DNA of 64,000 nucleotides from CALODP01 sp942492055 (GTDB lineage Bacteria; Bacteroidota; Ignavibacteria; Ignavibacteriales; Melioribacteraceae): the NCBI GenBank assembly GCA_942492055.1, contig CALODP010000023.1, positions 62,001-126,000 of the forward strand, written 5' to 3'. Below, one piece after another: positions 17,006 to 25,557 of this stretch. The notes under the pieces were generated by a model. The model made no database searches and was not told the DNA's origin. It was given only the letters and a program-made list of their open reading frames with translations. Made by a program: the position numbers and the translations under genes. The first letter of the stretch is position 1, and every line of letters begins with the position of its first letter.

Positions 17006-18376
17006 ATGAATGATTTACAGAGAATAAAAAAAAATCTTCAATCTGATGACGCTTCTGTAAGAAAAACAACTCTTGAACAATTATTCGGTGAAGAATTATC
17101 TCAAGATCTTATTCCGTTAGTGTGTGAGTTAGTAAAAGATGAGGATAAAGGAGTAAGGGATAATGCATCTATGTTGATTACCTTCAATATTTATCCGGAT
17201 GTTCCTAAATACATCGTAGAGTTTGTATATTCTAAGGATATAAGCATTAGGAATATCGCAGGTGAAATCCTAATAAAAAACGGGCTTAATTCGGTTGATA
17301 CCCTTATTGCAAATATTGAAAAAGGGAATAGCGATGATGATAAGTTCATTATTGATGTCCTTGGTTTGATCGGGGATAAGAAACCTGCCGCTAGAATTAT
17401 TGAGGTACTTAATACTTCCAAAGATGAAAATGTAATTCTTGCTTGTTTTGAAGCACTTGGAAATATAGGGTGTGAAAAGTGTGTAGATACTTTAATTGAA
17501 CGCTTTGATGAGAACGAATTATTTAATCCGACAATTATCGAGGCACTCGGAAAAATTGGTGATACAAAATCGTTAAATTATCTTTTGAAAGTTTATCCCA
17601 AACAAGATGTCCTTTCCAAATTTGCAATTATTGAAAGTTTGGGACGGTTGGGAAATGAAGAGACAATCGAATTTCTGGTAAGTGAGCTTCAAGTATCAGA
17701 TAATTCCTTAAAAGGGGCAATTGTATTTTCAATGCATCAAGTTATTGAAAAATATAATGTATCTTTGAATCTGGATACCTCAATACGAAGTCACGTTATA
17801 AAAACCTTGTCTGATTTGAATAATGATTATGTTCTTGCTGCTGTTAAGTTGTTATCTGCTTATAAAGAGGAAAGCATTATTTACGCTTTCTTGGAAATAG
17901 TGGGTATTGATTTCCAAGTTGACGAAGAGATAAAACAGTGTCTCTTTGATAACCATGAATGTGTTGTTAAGAAAATACCCGCTATGGTAAAAGAAGAACA
18001 CAAGAATGCCAAAGGTATGCTTATTTTGATGAAAGAGCTTCTGGAGCTAAAAGGAATAGAGGAAATTCAAGTCCTTTCCGAAGTTGAAAAAAGAGATCTT
18101 GTAAATTCATTAATTAACTATATAAATGATCCGGATGAAGAACTTCGCATGACAATTACGGAGTTACTTTTCGCTATCGATGTTCCTTCGGCACTTATGT
18201 TTGCCGATAAACTTGCTGAAGATGACAATATCTGGAATCGATTAAAATTATTAGAAATGCTCTCTTATGCCGAAGGGGATGAAATAGAAAGTTTGTTGAA
18301 AAAGCTAATGAATGATCCCGAGGAAATGGTTAGAGAAAGAGCGGAAATGTTGTTAAACAACAATCAATCAAATTAA
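17006..18376 (+). CDS. HEAT-repeat protein at the head of the chemotaxis operon
   Basis: 456 residues of alpha-solenoid: about a dozen helix pairs of the HEAT/PBS-lyase type, e.g. VRDNASMLITFNIYPDVPKYI, IVEALGKIGD-like blocks (IIEALGKIGDTKSL, IIESLGRLGNEETI) and DPEEMVRERAEMLL at the end. No enzyme motif, no signal peptide. Cytoplasmic. It is the first gene after a sigma-28-type site and lies 15 bp before cheR, so it is co-expressed with the chemotaxis system; a scaffold or a regulator of receptor modification is a reasonable guess only. Confidence 0.8.
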   Translation: MNDLQRIKKNLQSDDASVRKTTLEQLFGEELSQDLIPLVCELVKDEDKGVRDNASMLITFNIYPDVPKYIVEFVYSKDISIRNIAGEILIKNGLNSVDTLIANIEKGNSDDDKFIIDVLGLIGDKKPAARIIEVLNTSKDENVILACFEALGNIGCEKCVDTLIERFDENELFNPTIIEALGKIGDTKSLNYLLKVYPKQDVLSKFAIIESLGRLGNEETIEFLVSELQVSDNSLKGAIVFSMHQVIEKYNVSLNLDTSIRSHVIKTLSDLNNDYVLAAVKLLSAYKEESIIYAFLEIVGIDFQVDEEIKQCLFDNHECVVKKIPAMVKEEHKNAKGMLILMKELLELKGIEEIQVLSEVEKRDLVNSLINYINDPDEELRMTITELLFAIDVPSALMFADKLAEDDNIWNRLKLLEMLSYAEGDEIESLLKKLMNDPEEMVRERAEMLLNNNQSN

Positions 18377-18391
18377 AGAGACTAGTTTTTG

Positions 18392-19306
18392 ATGAGTTAT
18401 TTTACTAATACCCCTAGATCAGGAAATATCGGAATGTCGGGTACCACTTCATTCTTTCAATCGAAGAATGATCTCCAACTTACCGCGGAGACATTTGAGA
18501 AGTGGCGACAATATATCTACGACAGTTGCGGGATTTTTTTCCAAGATAATAAGAAGTATCTCTTGGAAAGCAGACTCCTGAAGAGAATTAATCATCTGAA
18601 ACTGTCGTCTTTCGAAGAATATCTCGATTTTGTTAAGTTCAATGTGAACAGAAATAGTGAAAAGAAATATCTTTACGATGCTATTACAATTAATGAGACA
18701 TTCTTTTTCAGAAATCAGCCCCAATTGGATGCGTTGGCAATGAAGGTAGTTCCTGAAATAATTGCTCAGAAAAGAAAATTGGGAAAAAACAAGATCAGAA
18801 TATGGAGTGCGGCAAGTTCTTCGGGAGAGGAAGCATATTCCACAGCTATTACAATGGTTGAATTTATTAAGCCAAAATTTCCCGGATTTGATTTTGAGAT
18901 AGTTGGAACTGACATATCACCTGATGTTGTTGCAAGAGCTAGATCCGGTATTTACAAAGAATATGCCGTTAGAAATACTCCGGCATTTTATATGAAAAAG
19001 TATTTTACTTTTGATGGTAGTAATTATATTTTAGATCCGAAAATACGAAATATGGTCACATTTAAAGAATTAAATCTTTATGATGACTTCGGCATGAAAG
19101 GGATGATGAATTTTGATATTATCTTTTGTGCTAATGTATTAATATATTTCGATGTTAAGTCTAAAATTCGTGTGGTTAATCATCTATATAATTCGTTGAA
19201 CCGTGGCGGATATTTGTATATCGGATATTCCGAAACACTTCACGGTATATCGAAAGCATTTAAAATTGTTAGCTTTCCTAAAACTATTGGATATAAAAAG
19301 GAGTAA
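18392..19306 (+). CDS. cheR: Chemotaxis protein methyltransferase CheR
   Basis: Methylates receptor glutamates using S-adenosylmethionine. N-terminal helical domain (LTAETFEKWRQYIYDSCGI), family motif NETFFFR, SAM-binding IWSAASSSGEEAYS, acidic loop VGTDISPDV, and DIIFCANVLIYF. ATG 18392 is chosen over TTG 18389. About 25 residues precede the usual CheR start. No C-terminal TPR. Counterpart of cheB at the other end of the operon. Confidence 0.94.
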   Translation: MSYFTNTPRSGNIGMSGTTSFFQSKNDLQLTAETFEKWRQYIYDSCGIFFQDNKKYLLESRLLKRINHLKLSSFEEYLDFVKFNVNRNSEKKYLYDAITINETFFFRNQPQLDALAMKVVPEIIAQKRKLGKNKIRIWSAASSSGEEAYSTAITMVEFIKPKFPGFDFEIVGTDISPDVVARARSGIYKEYAVRNTPAFYMKKYFTFDGSNYILDPKIRNMVTFKELNLYDDFGMKGMMNFDIIFCANVLIYFDVKSKIRVVNHLYNSLNRGGYLYIGYSETLHGISKAFKIVSFPKTIGYKKE

Positions 19307-19313
19307 TACATAA

Positions 19314-19679
19314 ATGAAGAGAGTAATCTTAGTTGCAGATGATTCTCCGACGATTAGAAAATTTGTTTCGTTTTCGCTTATGTCGCAGGGCTTTGAGATT
19401 GTTGTTGCTTCCGATGGTATGGAGGCTTTGGAAAAATTACCATCAGGGAAGATTGACCTTATCATAACCGACTTAAATATGCCTAATGTCGATGGATTCG
19501 AATTGATAAAAACAATCCGTGAAAATGATGAATTTAAGGAGATTCCGATTATTATTCTCAGTTCACTTGGCAGTGATGAGGATATAGAGAAAGGGATTAA
19601 AATAGGCGCGAATTCATATTTGATAAAGCCGTTTGATCCTAATAGAATAAAGTATGAAGTATCAAAATATCTAAATTGA
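19314..19679 (+). CDS. CheY-like single-domain response regulator 1
   Basis: 121-residue receiver domain: acidic pair DD (9-10), phospho-Asp 53 in ITDLNMPNVDG, Ser in ILSSLGS, Lys in LIKPF. It lies 7 bp after cheR and overlaps nothing. It is less like canonical CheY than the next gene and could be a phosphate sink or an output for a different target. Confidence 0.9.
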   Translation: MKRVILVADDSPTIRKFVSFSLMSQGFEIVVASDGMEALEKLPSGKIDLIITDLNMPNVDGFELIKTIRENDEFKEIPIIILSSLGSDEDIEKGIKIGANSYLIKPFDPNRIKYEVSKYLN

Positions 19680-19687
19680 GGAAAAAC

Positions 19688-20065
19688 ATGGAACTAAAAT
19701 TCTTAGTTGTTGATGATTCTGTTACCATGCGAAGAATTGTTTCTAACTCACTAAAGAACTTAGGATTCGGTAATTTTGTTGAAGCAGCTGATGGAAAAGA
19801 AGCGCTTGAAAAAATTGCCGCTGACAAAGATATTAATTTTGTTATTACCGACTGGAATATGCCTGTGCTTTCAGGTTTGGAACTTGTAAAAGCTATTAGA
19901 AGTGATGAAAGAACTGCTAATTTACCTGTTTTGATGGTTACAACCCGAGGGGTAAAAGAGGATATTCTTCAAGCATTACAAGCCAGAGTCAATAATTATG
20001 TAGTTAAGCCTTTTACTCCACAGGTGTTAAAAGAGAAGATTGATCAAATATTAGCTAATGTATAG
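19688..20065 (+). CDS. cheY: Chemotaxis response regulator CheY
   Basis: 126 residues from ATG 19688 (ribosome site GAGG upstream; the TTG at 19676 lies within the previous gene's end). Canonical CheY landmarks: DD at 9-10, phospho-Asp 55 in ITDWNMPVLSGLE, Thr in MVTTRG, Lys in VVKPF. It carries the signal from CheA to the flagellar switch. It is followed 10 bp later by the CheZ-like gene. Confidence 0.93.
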   Translation: MELKFLVVDDSVTMRRIVSNSLKNLGFGNFVEAADGKEALEKIAADKDINFVITDWNMPVLSGLELVKAIRSDERTANLPVLMVTTRGVKEDILQALQARVNNYVVKPFTPQVLKEKIDQILANV

Positions 20066-20075
20066 CGGAGGACGC

Positions 20076-20843
20076 ATGCAACAACACTCTGAAGAGATGC
20101 AAATCCTTTCCTCAAAATTGGACGAGCTTAGTCAACTGTTCAAGATAGGGGAGAAAATAATTCCGGGAATTCAAAAACTTATTGAATTCATGCAGGAAAT
20201 AGTTCCTCTATTGAATAATATAAATCACTCCATCGAAGAGAGTAATAAAAAAATTCCTAAAGCTACTGATCATATCAATGATGTTACAAGTGCTACTGAA
20301 ATGGCTACAACCGAAATTTTGGATATAGTGGATCAAATTTCTGCTGAAATTCAAAATTTGGAAGACCAATTCAAGAGCTATTCGGAGAGAGAAGAGGAAA
20401 AAACGAAATTATTCGCAGAGCTTATTCTTGCCGCAGAAGGAAATGAAAAGGTTGTGAGTATAGCACAAAAGATTCAGGAATTGCCTTCCTCTGATGAGTT
20501 TAACAATAATCTAATTAATTCTTTTGATAGGATTAAGAATGATTCGTATAACATCACAATGGCTTTACAAGTACAAGATATTACTTCTCAACAACTATCA
20601 TCAGTTAATCATTTGATTTTATCTGTTCAAAAGGGGTTGTCATCCTTAATCGTTGATTTAACCGGTGACAGAATTAAAGCTTCCGGTGATGAAAATGACG
20701 AAATCGTAATGCCCGATAAAGCTACTTTTGATTCCGAAGCCAAATATTCGAAAGACGATAAAAGACAACAAATTGCTGATCAAATAATGTCCGGTAATAT
20801 GGAAAAAGCCAGCCAGGACGAAATTGATAAACTATTCTCATGA
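20076..20843 (+). CDS. cheZ: CheZ-like CheY-P phosphatase
   Basis: ATG 20076 follows the ribosome site GGAGG, so it is preferred over ATG 20058. 256 residues: long helices forming a dimeric bundle, then the phosphatase signature region ALQVQDITSQQLSSVNHL (Gln of QDITSQQ is the expected catalytic residue), and a C-terminal tail ending ASQDEIDKLFS. In CheZ proteins the tail binds CheY; this one resembles the CheY-binding peptide of FliM (SQDEIDALL type). Placed between cheY and cheA. Confidence 0.85.
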   Translation: MQQHSEEMQILSSKLDELSQLFKIGEKIIPGIQKLIEFMQEIVPLLNNINHSIEESNKKIPKATDHINDVTSATEMATTEILDIVDQISAEIQNLEDQFKSYSEREEEKTKLFAELILAAEGNEKVVSIAQKIQELPSSDEFNNNLINSFDRIKNDSYNITMALQVQDITSQQLSSVNHLILSVQKGLSSLIVDLTGDRIKASGDENDEIVMPDKATFDSEAKYSKDDKRQQIADQIMSGNMEKASQDEIDKLFS

Positions 20844-20852
20844 ACTTTAGAT

Positions 20853-22682
20853 ATGGATGAAAATAACAAATACGCCATGCTAACCGATCCCGATATGAAA
20901 GAGATCGTCGATAGCTTTATAGTTGAAACTTATGAAATTCTCGAACAACTTGATTCGGATCTTGTTCAGTTGGAAGAAAAGCCGGAAGATGATGATCTGT
21001 TAAATAAAATATTCCGAGCCTTCCATACTATAAAAGGGACATCTGGTTTCTTAGGTTTAGAAAAGCTTCAAAAAGTAACACACCGTTGTGAAGATATTCT
21101 AAATAAACTCCGCAAAGGCGAAGTGAAACTTTTCTCCGATTTAATGGATGTGATTCTTGATGCATATGATAAGATAAAAGAACTTATCTATGTTATTGAA
21201 AATGAGCATAATGAAAATGTTGCTTTGGAAGATACTCTTAATGAGTTGGAAGAAGCAATTTCTGCTATTTCCCAAGGGAAAACTTCATTTAAGAGTAATG
21301 AAGTTAGTGATGATGGTGCTGAAGAATCAAAGGTTCCCGAACCGGAGCACGATGAAGAGAATTATCACGAAGAAGATATTTTAGATGAAGAACATGTAGC
21401 AGAGGCTAATTCTGTAAAGGACGATAAGCTTATGAATAATGTCGTCAAAACTGCTTCCATGCCGAAAGTAAAGAAAGAAGATACTTCTATTCGTGTGGAG
21501 GTGGAAAGACTTGACGATTTACTCAATATTGTCTCGGAGTTAGTTCTCGGACGTAATCAATTGGCTCAGGTAAACTCTGAAGTAGCGCTTGATTACGAAG
21601 GGACGAAAATGTCTCGTGATTTGGCCGAAGCTACGAAACAAATTGATCTTATGACCAATGAATTGCAATTAGTTGTAATGAAAACAAGAATGGTCAAGAT
21701 CGGAAAGGTATTTAATCGATTCCCTAGAGTTGTTCGCGATCTGTCCAAAGATCTTGATAAGAAAATAAAGCTTTTGATTAGGGGGGAAGAAACTGAACTG
21801 GACAAAACTCTTATCGAAGAAATTAATGATCCATTGACACATCTTATCAGAAATTCGATTGATCATGGTATTGAATCTCCGGAAGAAAGAATAGCTGCCG
21901 GAAAAGATCCTCAAGGATCAGTAACTTTGGCCGCCGAGCATGAGGGGAATAACATTCTTATCACAATTGAAGATGACGGTAAAGGGATTGACCCTGAAGT
22001 GATAAAAAATAAGGCTATGGAAAAAGGATTGCTATCCGAGGAAAAGGCCAAAACTCTCTCGAAAAAAGAGATATTGAATTTAATTTTTCTTCCTGGTTTT
22101 TCTACCGCTAAAGTAGTAACTAATGTTTCCGGTAGAGGGGTTGGAATGGACGTTGTTCGTACCAATGTTTCCAAATTAAGAGGAATTATTGATATTGATT
22201 CGAATGTTGGACACGGTACCAAATTTAATATCAAATTGCCTTTAACTTTGGCAATTATTGCGGGAATGCTTGTTAGAATTAAAGAAGAAACTCTTGTTGT
22301 TCCTTTAAGTTCGGTAGTGGAAGTTCTTCGTGTTAAAAAAGAAGAAATATCTACCGTTAACGGGAACGAAGTTATAAATGTTAGAGAGAGAGTAATTCCT
22401 ATTGTTTCTATTGAGAAAATGCTTTACGAAGAAACAAATGAAGACGCTACTAAGACACATCAATTCATAGTTATTGTTGGAATAGCTGAAAGACTGTTCG
22501 GAATAAAAGTGGATGAACTTATTGGTCAAAAGGAAGTTGTAATTAAGTCACTTGGAAAATATCTTGGTAATATTCATGGTATTGCCGGGTCTTCTATTAT
22601 GGGAGACGGACGTGTAGTAATGATTTTGGATATTGCCGAAATTTTAACAAAAGTGGATCAGAAAATTGAAAAACAAGATTAG
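20853..22682 (+). CDS. cheA: Chemotaxis histidine kinase CheA
   Basis: 609 residues. P1 HPt domain with phospho-His 58 in AFHTIKGTSGFLG; dimerisation P3 from about 215 (VERLDDLLNIVSELVLGRN); ATPase P4 with HLIRNSIDHGIE, EDDGKGID and GRGVGMDVVRTNV; CheW-like P5 (KEETLVVPLSSVVEVLR). Between P1 and P3 there is an acidic low-complexity linker (about 140-205) and no folded P2, the usual CheY/CheB docking domain. Otherwise complete and expected to be active. Confidence 0.95.
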   Translation: MDENNKYAMLTDPDMKEIVDSFIVETYEILEQLDSDLVQLEEKPEDDDLLNKIFRAFHTIKGTSGFLGLEKLQKVTHRCEDILNKLRKGEVKLFSDLMDVILDAYDKIKELIYVIENEHNENVALEDTLNELEEAISAISQGKTSFKSNEVSDDGAEESKVPEPEHDEENYHEEDILDEEHVAEANSVKDDKLMNNVVKTASMPKVKKEDTSIRVEVERLDDLLNIVSELVLGRNQLAQVNSEVALDYEGTKMSRDLAEATKQIDLMTNELQLVVMKTRMVKIGKVFNRFPRVVRDLSKDLDKKIKLLIRGEETELDKTLIEEINDPLTHLIRNSIDHGIESPEERIAAGKDPQGSVTLAAEHEGNNILITIEDDGKGIDPEVIKNKAMEKGLLSEEKAKTLSKKEILNLIFLPGFSTAKVVTNVSGRGVGMDVVRTNVSKLRGIIDIDSNVGHGTKFNIKLPLTLAIIAGMLVRIKEETLVVPLSSVVEVLRVKKEEISTVNGNEVINVRERVIPIVSIEKMLYEETNEDATKTHQFIVIVGIAERLFGIKVDELIGQKEVVIKSLGKYLGNIHGIAGSSIMGDGRVVMILDIAEILTKVDQKIEKQD

Positions 22683-23742
22683 AGTAGTTGTAATTGATGA
22701 TTCCGCCTTCATGCGGAAATCACTCTCAATTATGTTGGAGAGTGATCCAGATATTGAAGTTGTCGGGACAGCCCGAGACGGGGAAGAAGGGTATGAATTA
22801 GTTAAAACAGCGAAACCTGATATCGCCACCCTGGATATAGAAATGCCAAAGATGGATGGTTTGACCTCTTTGAAATTGATAATGAAGAATTGCCCCACTC
22901 CTGTTATAATGGTAAGTTCTCTTACTACAGAAGGAGCCGAGGCAACAATTAAGGCAATGGAATATGGAGCTCTTGATTTTATTCCGAAAGAACAGTCTTT
23001 TGTGAATGTAAACATTATCAAGATCAAAGAAGAGCTTATAAAAAAAGTTAGAGAGATTGTTCTTCAAAGAAGGACCAGTGAGAAGTTACGCAGATTAAGA
23101 ACAATTCGCTCATCTTCTTCCGGAGAATTAGTCACTCCGAAAGTTTCCTATGGAACAAATCTTCCGAGAATGATTTATCGATCGATTGGGTTGGGTATAT
23201 CTACCGGAGGGCCGATGTCGTTACAAAAAGTGATTCCCAGAATTAAGGGAAACATAAATGTGCCGATGTTTATTGTTCAGCATATGCCTCCTAAGTTCAC
23301 AAAGTCTTTGGCTGATCGACTTGACGGAATGAGTGAGTTAAGTGTCAAAGAAGCTGAAAACGGTGAATTGGCTGAGAAAAATGTTGTCTATATTGCTCCC
23401 GGGGGGTATCATATGACAGTAAAGAAAGATTCTGTCGGGACTCAAAAAATTGTAATTTCCGAAGAGCCTAGTACTACTTTGCACAGGCCATCTGTTGATG
23501 TAATGTTAAATTCTGTAATTGATTGTTATGGGAAACAAACCTTAGGTATTATTATGACCGGTATGGGTAAAGACGGTCTGGAAGGAATTACTAAGTTGAA
23601 AAACTTAGGAGGGGTCTGCATGGCACAAGATGAGGAGTCTTGCATTGTTTACGGTATGCCAAAAGCTATTGTTGATCATAACTTTGCTGATGCAGTTGTC
23701 CCTTTGGAAAGAATAGCCGATAAAATAAATGGAGCTTTTTAA
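22666..23742 (+). CDS. cheB: Chemotaxis methylesterase CheB
   Basis: Receiver domain with phospho-Asp 57 (TLDIEMPKMDG) and methylesterase domain with the catalytic Ser in GISTGG (179-182), His in VQHMPP and Asp in MGKDGLEG. It removes receptor methyl groups (or deamidates Gln). The best start is TTG 22666 (KNKIRVVVIDDS follows), overlapping cheA by 17 bp, which points to translational coupling. No CheD gene is seen nearby. Confidence 0.94.
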   Translation: MKNKIRVVVIDDSAFMRKSLSIMLESDPDIEVVGTARDGEEGYELVKTAKPDIATLDIEMPKMDGLTSLKLIMKNCPTPVIMVSSLTTEGAEATIKAMEYGALDFIPKEQSFVNVNIIKIKEELIKKVREIVLQRRTSEKLRRLRTIRSSSSGELVTPKVSYGTNLPRMIYRSIGLGISTGGPMSLQKVIPRIKGNINVPMFIVQHMPPKFTKSLADRLDGMSELSVKEAENGELAEKNVVYIAPGGYHMTVKKDSVGTQKIVISEEPSTTLHRPSVDVMLNSVIDCYGKQTLGIIMTGMGKDGLEGITKLKNLGGVCMAQDEESCIVYGMPKAIVDHNFADAVVPLERIADKINGAF

Positions 23743-23743
23743 T

Positions 23744-23989
23744 ATGGCTGATGATTTTAAAGACCCTGTTTTTCGTGAAATGGATTATGATAACAAACTT
23801 TCTTCCGGAAATGTAATAAAGAAAGATAATTTTGAGATTACCGGACGGGCCAAGATTTCCATAGAGGAGGAAAGTCACGAAGGAGTTAAATTTATCCTAA
23901 AAAAGGATGAATTTGATAATATTAAAGAAATTAAATTTGTTTGCTCTTGCGGACAGACCAAGTCAATTATTTTGGATTATTCTGATTAA
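23744..23989 (+). CDS. Small protein of unknown function at the end of the chemotaxis operon
   Basis: 81 residues from ATG 23744, directly after cheB. Acidic N-terminal half, then a beta-rich part with KISIEEE and FVCSCGQTKSIILDYSD. The CxC near the C-terminus could bind metal or be redox active, but only two Cys are present. Not recognised. Its junction to cheB (1 bp) indicates co-expression. Confidence 0.65.
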   Translation: MADDFKDPVFREMDYDNKLSSGNVIKKDNFEITGRAKISIEEESHEGVKFILKKDEFDNIKEIKFVCSCGQTKSIILDYSD

Positions 23990-24000
23990 TAATTCTCAAG

Positions 24001-24016
24001 TGGCTAAATATAGCCA
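24001..24016 (+). other. Short perfect hairpin
   Basis: TGGCTA-AATA-TAGCCA palindrome 29 bp upstream of the terminator; no T-run follows. Role unknown. Confidence 0.4.
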
Positions 24017-24044
24017 ATTAAGGATTTCCTACCTATAAAATTAT

Positions 24045-24065
24045 GGCCGCAATGCGGCCTTTTTT
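24045..24065 (+). terminator. Rho-independent terminator of the chemotaxis operon
   Basis: Stem GGCCGC/GCGGCC with a 3-nt loop and an immediate T-run. Confidence 0.9.
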
Positions 24066-24068
24066 GTT

Positions 24069-24084
24069 TGGCATCTTTCTTGAA
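24069..24084 (+). promoter_or_regulatory. Possible sigma-54 promoter for the flgB operon
   Basis: TGGCAT-N5-TTGAA: the GG and the second element have the canonical 10-bp spacing, but the expected GC of the -12 box is GA. It is 30 bp upstream of flgB and would suit control by the NtrC-type regulator at 12228. Weak. Confidence 0.35.
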
Positions 24085-24113
24085 ATATCATTCGAAAAAA
24101 ATGGTTTGAAGGT

Positions 24114-24509
24114 ATGGCAGACAATATTAAACTTCTTAAAAACTACATCGATTTCTGTTCTGAACGAAATAAAGTCATTGGTAAAAATATAGCCAATGTC
24201 GGGACGAAAAAATATAATCGCGAAGATGTTATGTTTAAAGATGTTCTAAGTGAAAAATTGGCTTCTTCAATGAAGGCAACCTCTACTGAGCATTATGGTT
24301 CCAGAAAAGCTACTGAAAACGGACAAGCACCTTTTGAAGTATTTATCGATTATTCCGACGAAAATAACTCCGGTGTAAACAATGTTGATATTGAAAGCGA
24401 AATGGCTTCTCTGGCAGAGAATACAATTAATTTCAAATTTGCTTCCAAAAAAATCGGAGCATATTACAGAACAATGCGAGAAGTAATTAAAGGCGGAGGT
24501 GCCGGATGA
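24114..24509 (+). CDS. flgB: Flagellar proximal rod protein FlgB
   Basis: 131 residues, normal for FlgB. N-terminal rod/hook helix (FCSERNKVIGKNIANVGTKKY, the NIAN element), central Pro-poor loop, and a C-terminal helix (ENTINFKFASKKIGAYYRTM). First gene of the basal-body operon; its last bases overlap flgC (ATGA), which indicates coupling. Confidence 0.93.
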   Translation: MADNIKLLKNYIDFCSERNKVIGKNIANVGTKKYNREDVMFKDVLSEKLASSMKATSTEHYGSRKATENGQAPFEVFIDYSDENNSGVNNVDIESEMASLAENTINFKFASKKIGAYYRTMREVIKGGGAG

Positions 24510-25006
24510 AATTAAGAGGAAATCTACCTGGTTTCGATATAAGCGCAAAAGGATTAAGTATTCAACGAAAAAGAATGAATCTTATTGCAGAAAATATAGC
24601 GAATGCGGAATCAACAAGAACCGAGAACGGTAAACCTTATACTAGAAAATTTTTGAATGTCATTCAAGAACAACAAGCTCTTCAACTTCAAAGAAATGAT
24701 GTTGAGGGAAGATTGAAAATGAGCCAATCTTCTTCAGGACATATGAGAACTCCTGATTTAATAAATGCCAATTCCTCCTCCGCAAATGAGGGAGTGAAGA
24801 TGGAAATAATGCAAGATGCAAAAGAAGGTGAGTTAATCTTTATGCCTAATCATCCGGATGCTGACCCTAATGGTTACGTTCAGATGTCTAATGTAAATGT
24901 AGTTGAAGAAATGGTTGAAATGATAGCCGCTACAAGAAGTTATGAAGCAAATCTTACTGCATTCAATGCTTCTAAAGAAATGGCTAAAAATTCTTTGGAG
25001 ATATAA
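24506..25006 (+). CDS. flgC: Flagellar proximal rod protein FlgC
   Basis: 166 residues with the flagellar rod N-terminal motif (FDISAKGLSIQRKRMNLIAEN, then IANAEST), the GYVQMSNVNVVEEMVEMIAA strand-turn-helix and a C-terminal helix. It builds the proximal rod with FlgB and FliE in the periplasm. Confidence 0.94.
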   Translation: MKLRGNLPGFDISAKGLSIQRKRMNLIAENIANAESTRTENGKPYTRKFLNVIQEQQALQLQRNDVEGRLKMSQSSSGHMRTPDLINANSSSANEGVKMEIMQDAKEGELIFMPNHPDADPNGYVQMSNVNVVEEMVEMIAATRSYEANLTAFNASKEMAKNSLEI

Positions 25007-25009
25007 TTT

Positions 25010-25255
25010 ATGAGAATTACTACTAATCCGATTGGAAATTACGCACCGGCCAGAGTGGCTAATAAACCGGCTCCTCAACCGGCTCAACAAACAAAAGCCG
25101 TAAGTACCGAAACAAATATATCTGATAAAGAGAAGCAGTTTTTCGCGAATATGTATCCTGATAACAAAAGTGAAATAATGAAATATCATTTTTACCAAAA
25201 GAACGGTAGAATGTCCGGTGTTGCTGTCGGATCGTTATTTGATAGGAGAGGATAA
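25010..25255 (+). CDS. Small unknown protein between flgC and fliE
   Basis: 81 residues. Pro/Ala-rich N-terminal 30 residues, then a compact part with ISDKEKQFFANMYPDNKSEI and a C-terminal GRMSGVAVGSLFDRRG. No signal peptide. It sits 3 bp after flgC and 2 bp before fliE in a tightly packed operon, so a flagellar assembly role is likely. Not recognised as a named family. Confidence 0.7.
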   Translation: MRITTNPIGNYAPARVANKPAPQPAQQTKAVSTETNISDKEKQFFANMYPDNKSEIMKYHFYQKNGRMSGVAVGSLFDRRG

Positions 25256-25257
25256 TA

Positions 25258-25551
25258 ATGAAAATAGGTGAATTACAAAGGATGATGCCTTCCATTCAGC
25301 AACCTGATAAACAGAAAAAAGCTGAAGGGCAAGAGTTCGAAAATCTGATTTCCGGTTTTATTAATGATGTAAAAACCGATCAAATTGACGCAAAGAAGTT
25401 AACTGAAGATTTTGTGACAGGTAAAGGAAATATTGAAATTCACGATGTAATGATTGCGGGTGAAAAGGCAAAAACGAGCTTGCAATTACTGATGGAAATT
25501 AGAAATAAAACATTAGATATGTATAAAGAATTAACGCGAATTCAAATTTGA
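25258..25551 (+). CDS. fliE: Flagellar hook-basal body protein FliE
   Basis: 97 residues: C-terminal FliE pattern (IHDVMIAGEKAKTSLQLLMEI, then RNKTLDMYKELTRIQI). It joins the MS ring to the rod. Standard order flgB-flgC-fliE-fliF. Confidence 0.92.
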   Translation: MKIGELQRMMPSIQQPDKQKKAEGQEFENLISGFINDVKTDQIDAKKLTEDFVTGKGNIEIHDVMIAGEKAKTSLQLLMEIRNKTLDMYKELTRIQI

Positions 25552-25557
25552 TAAGCC

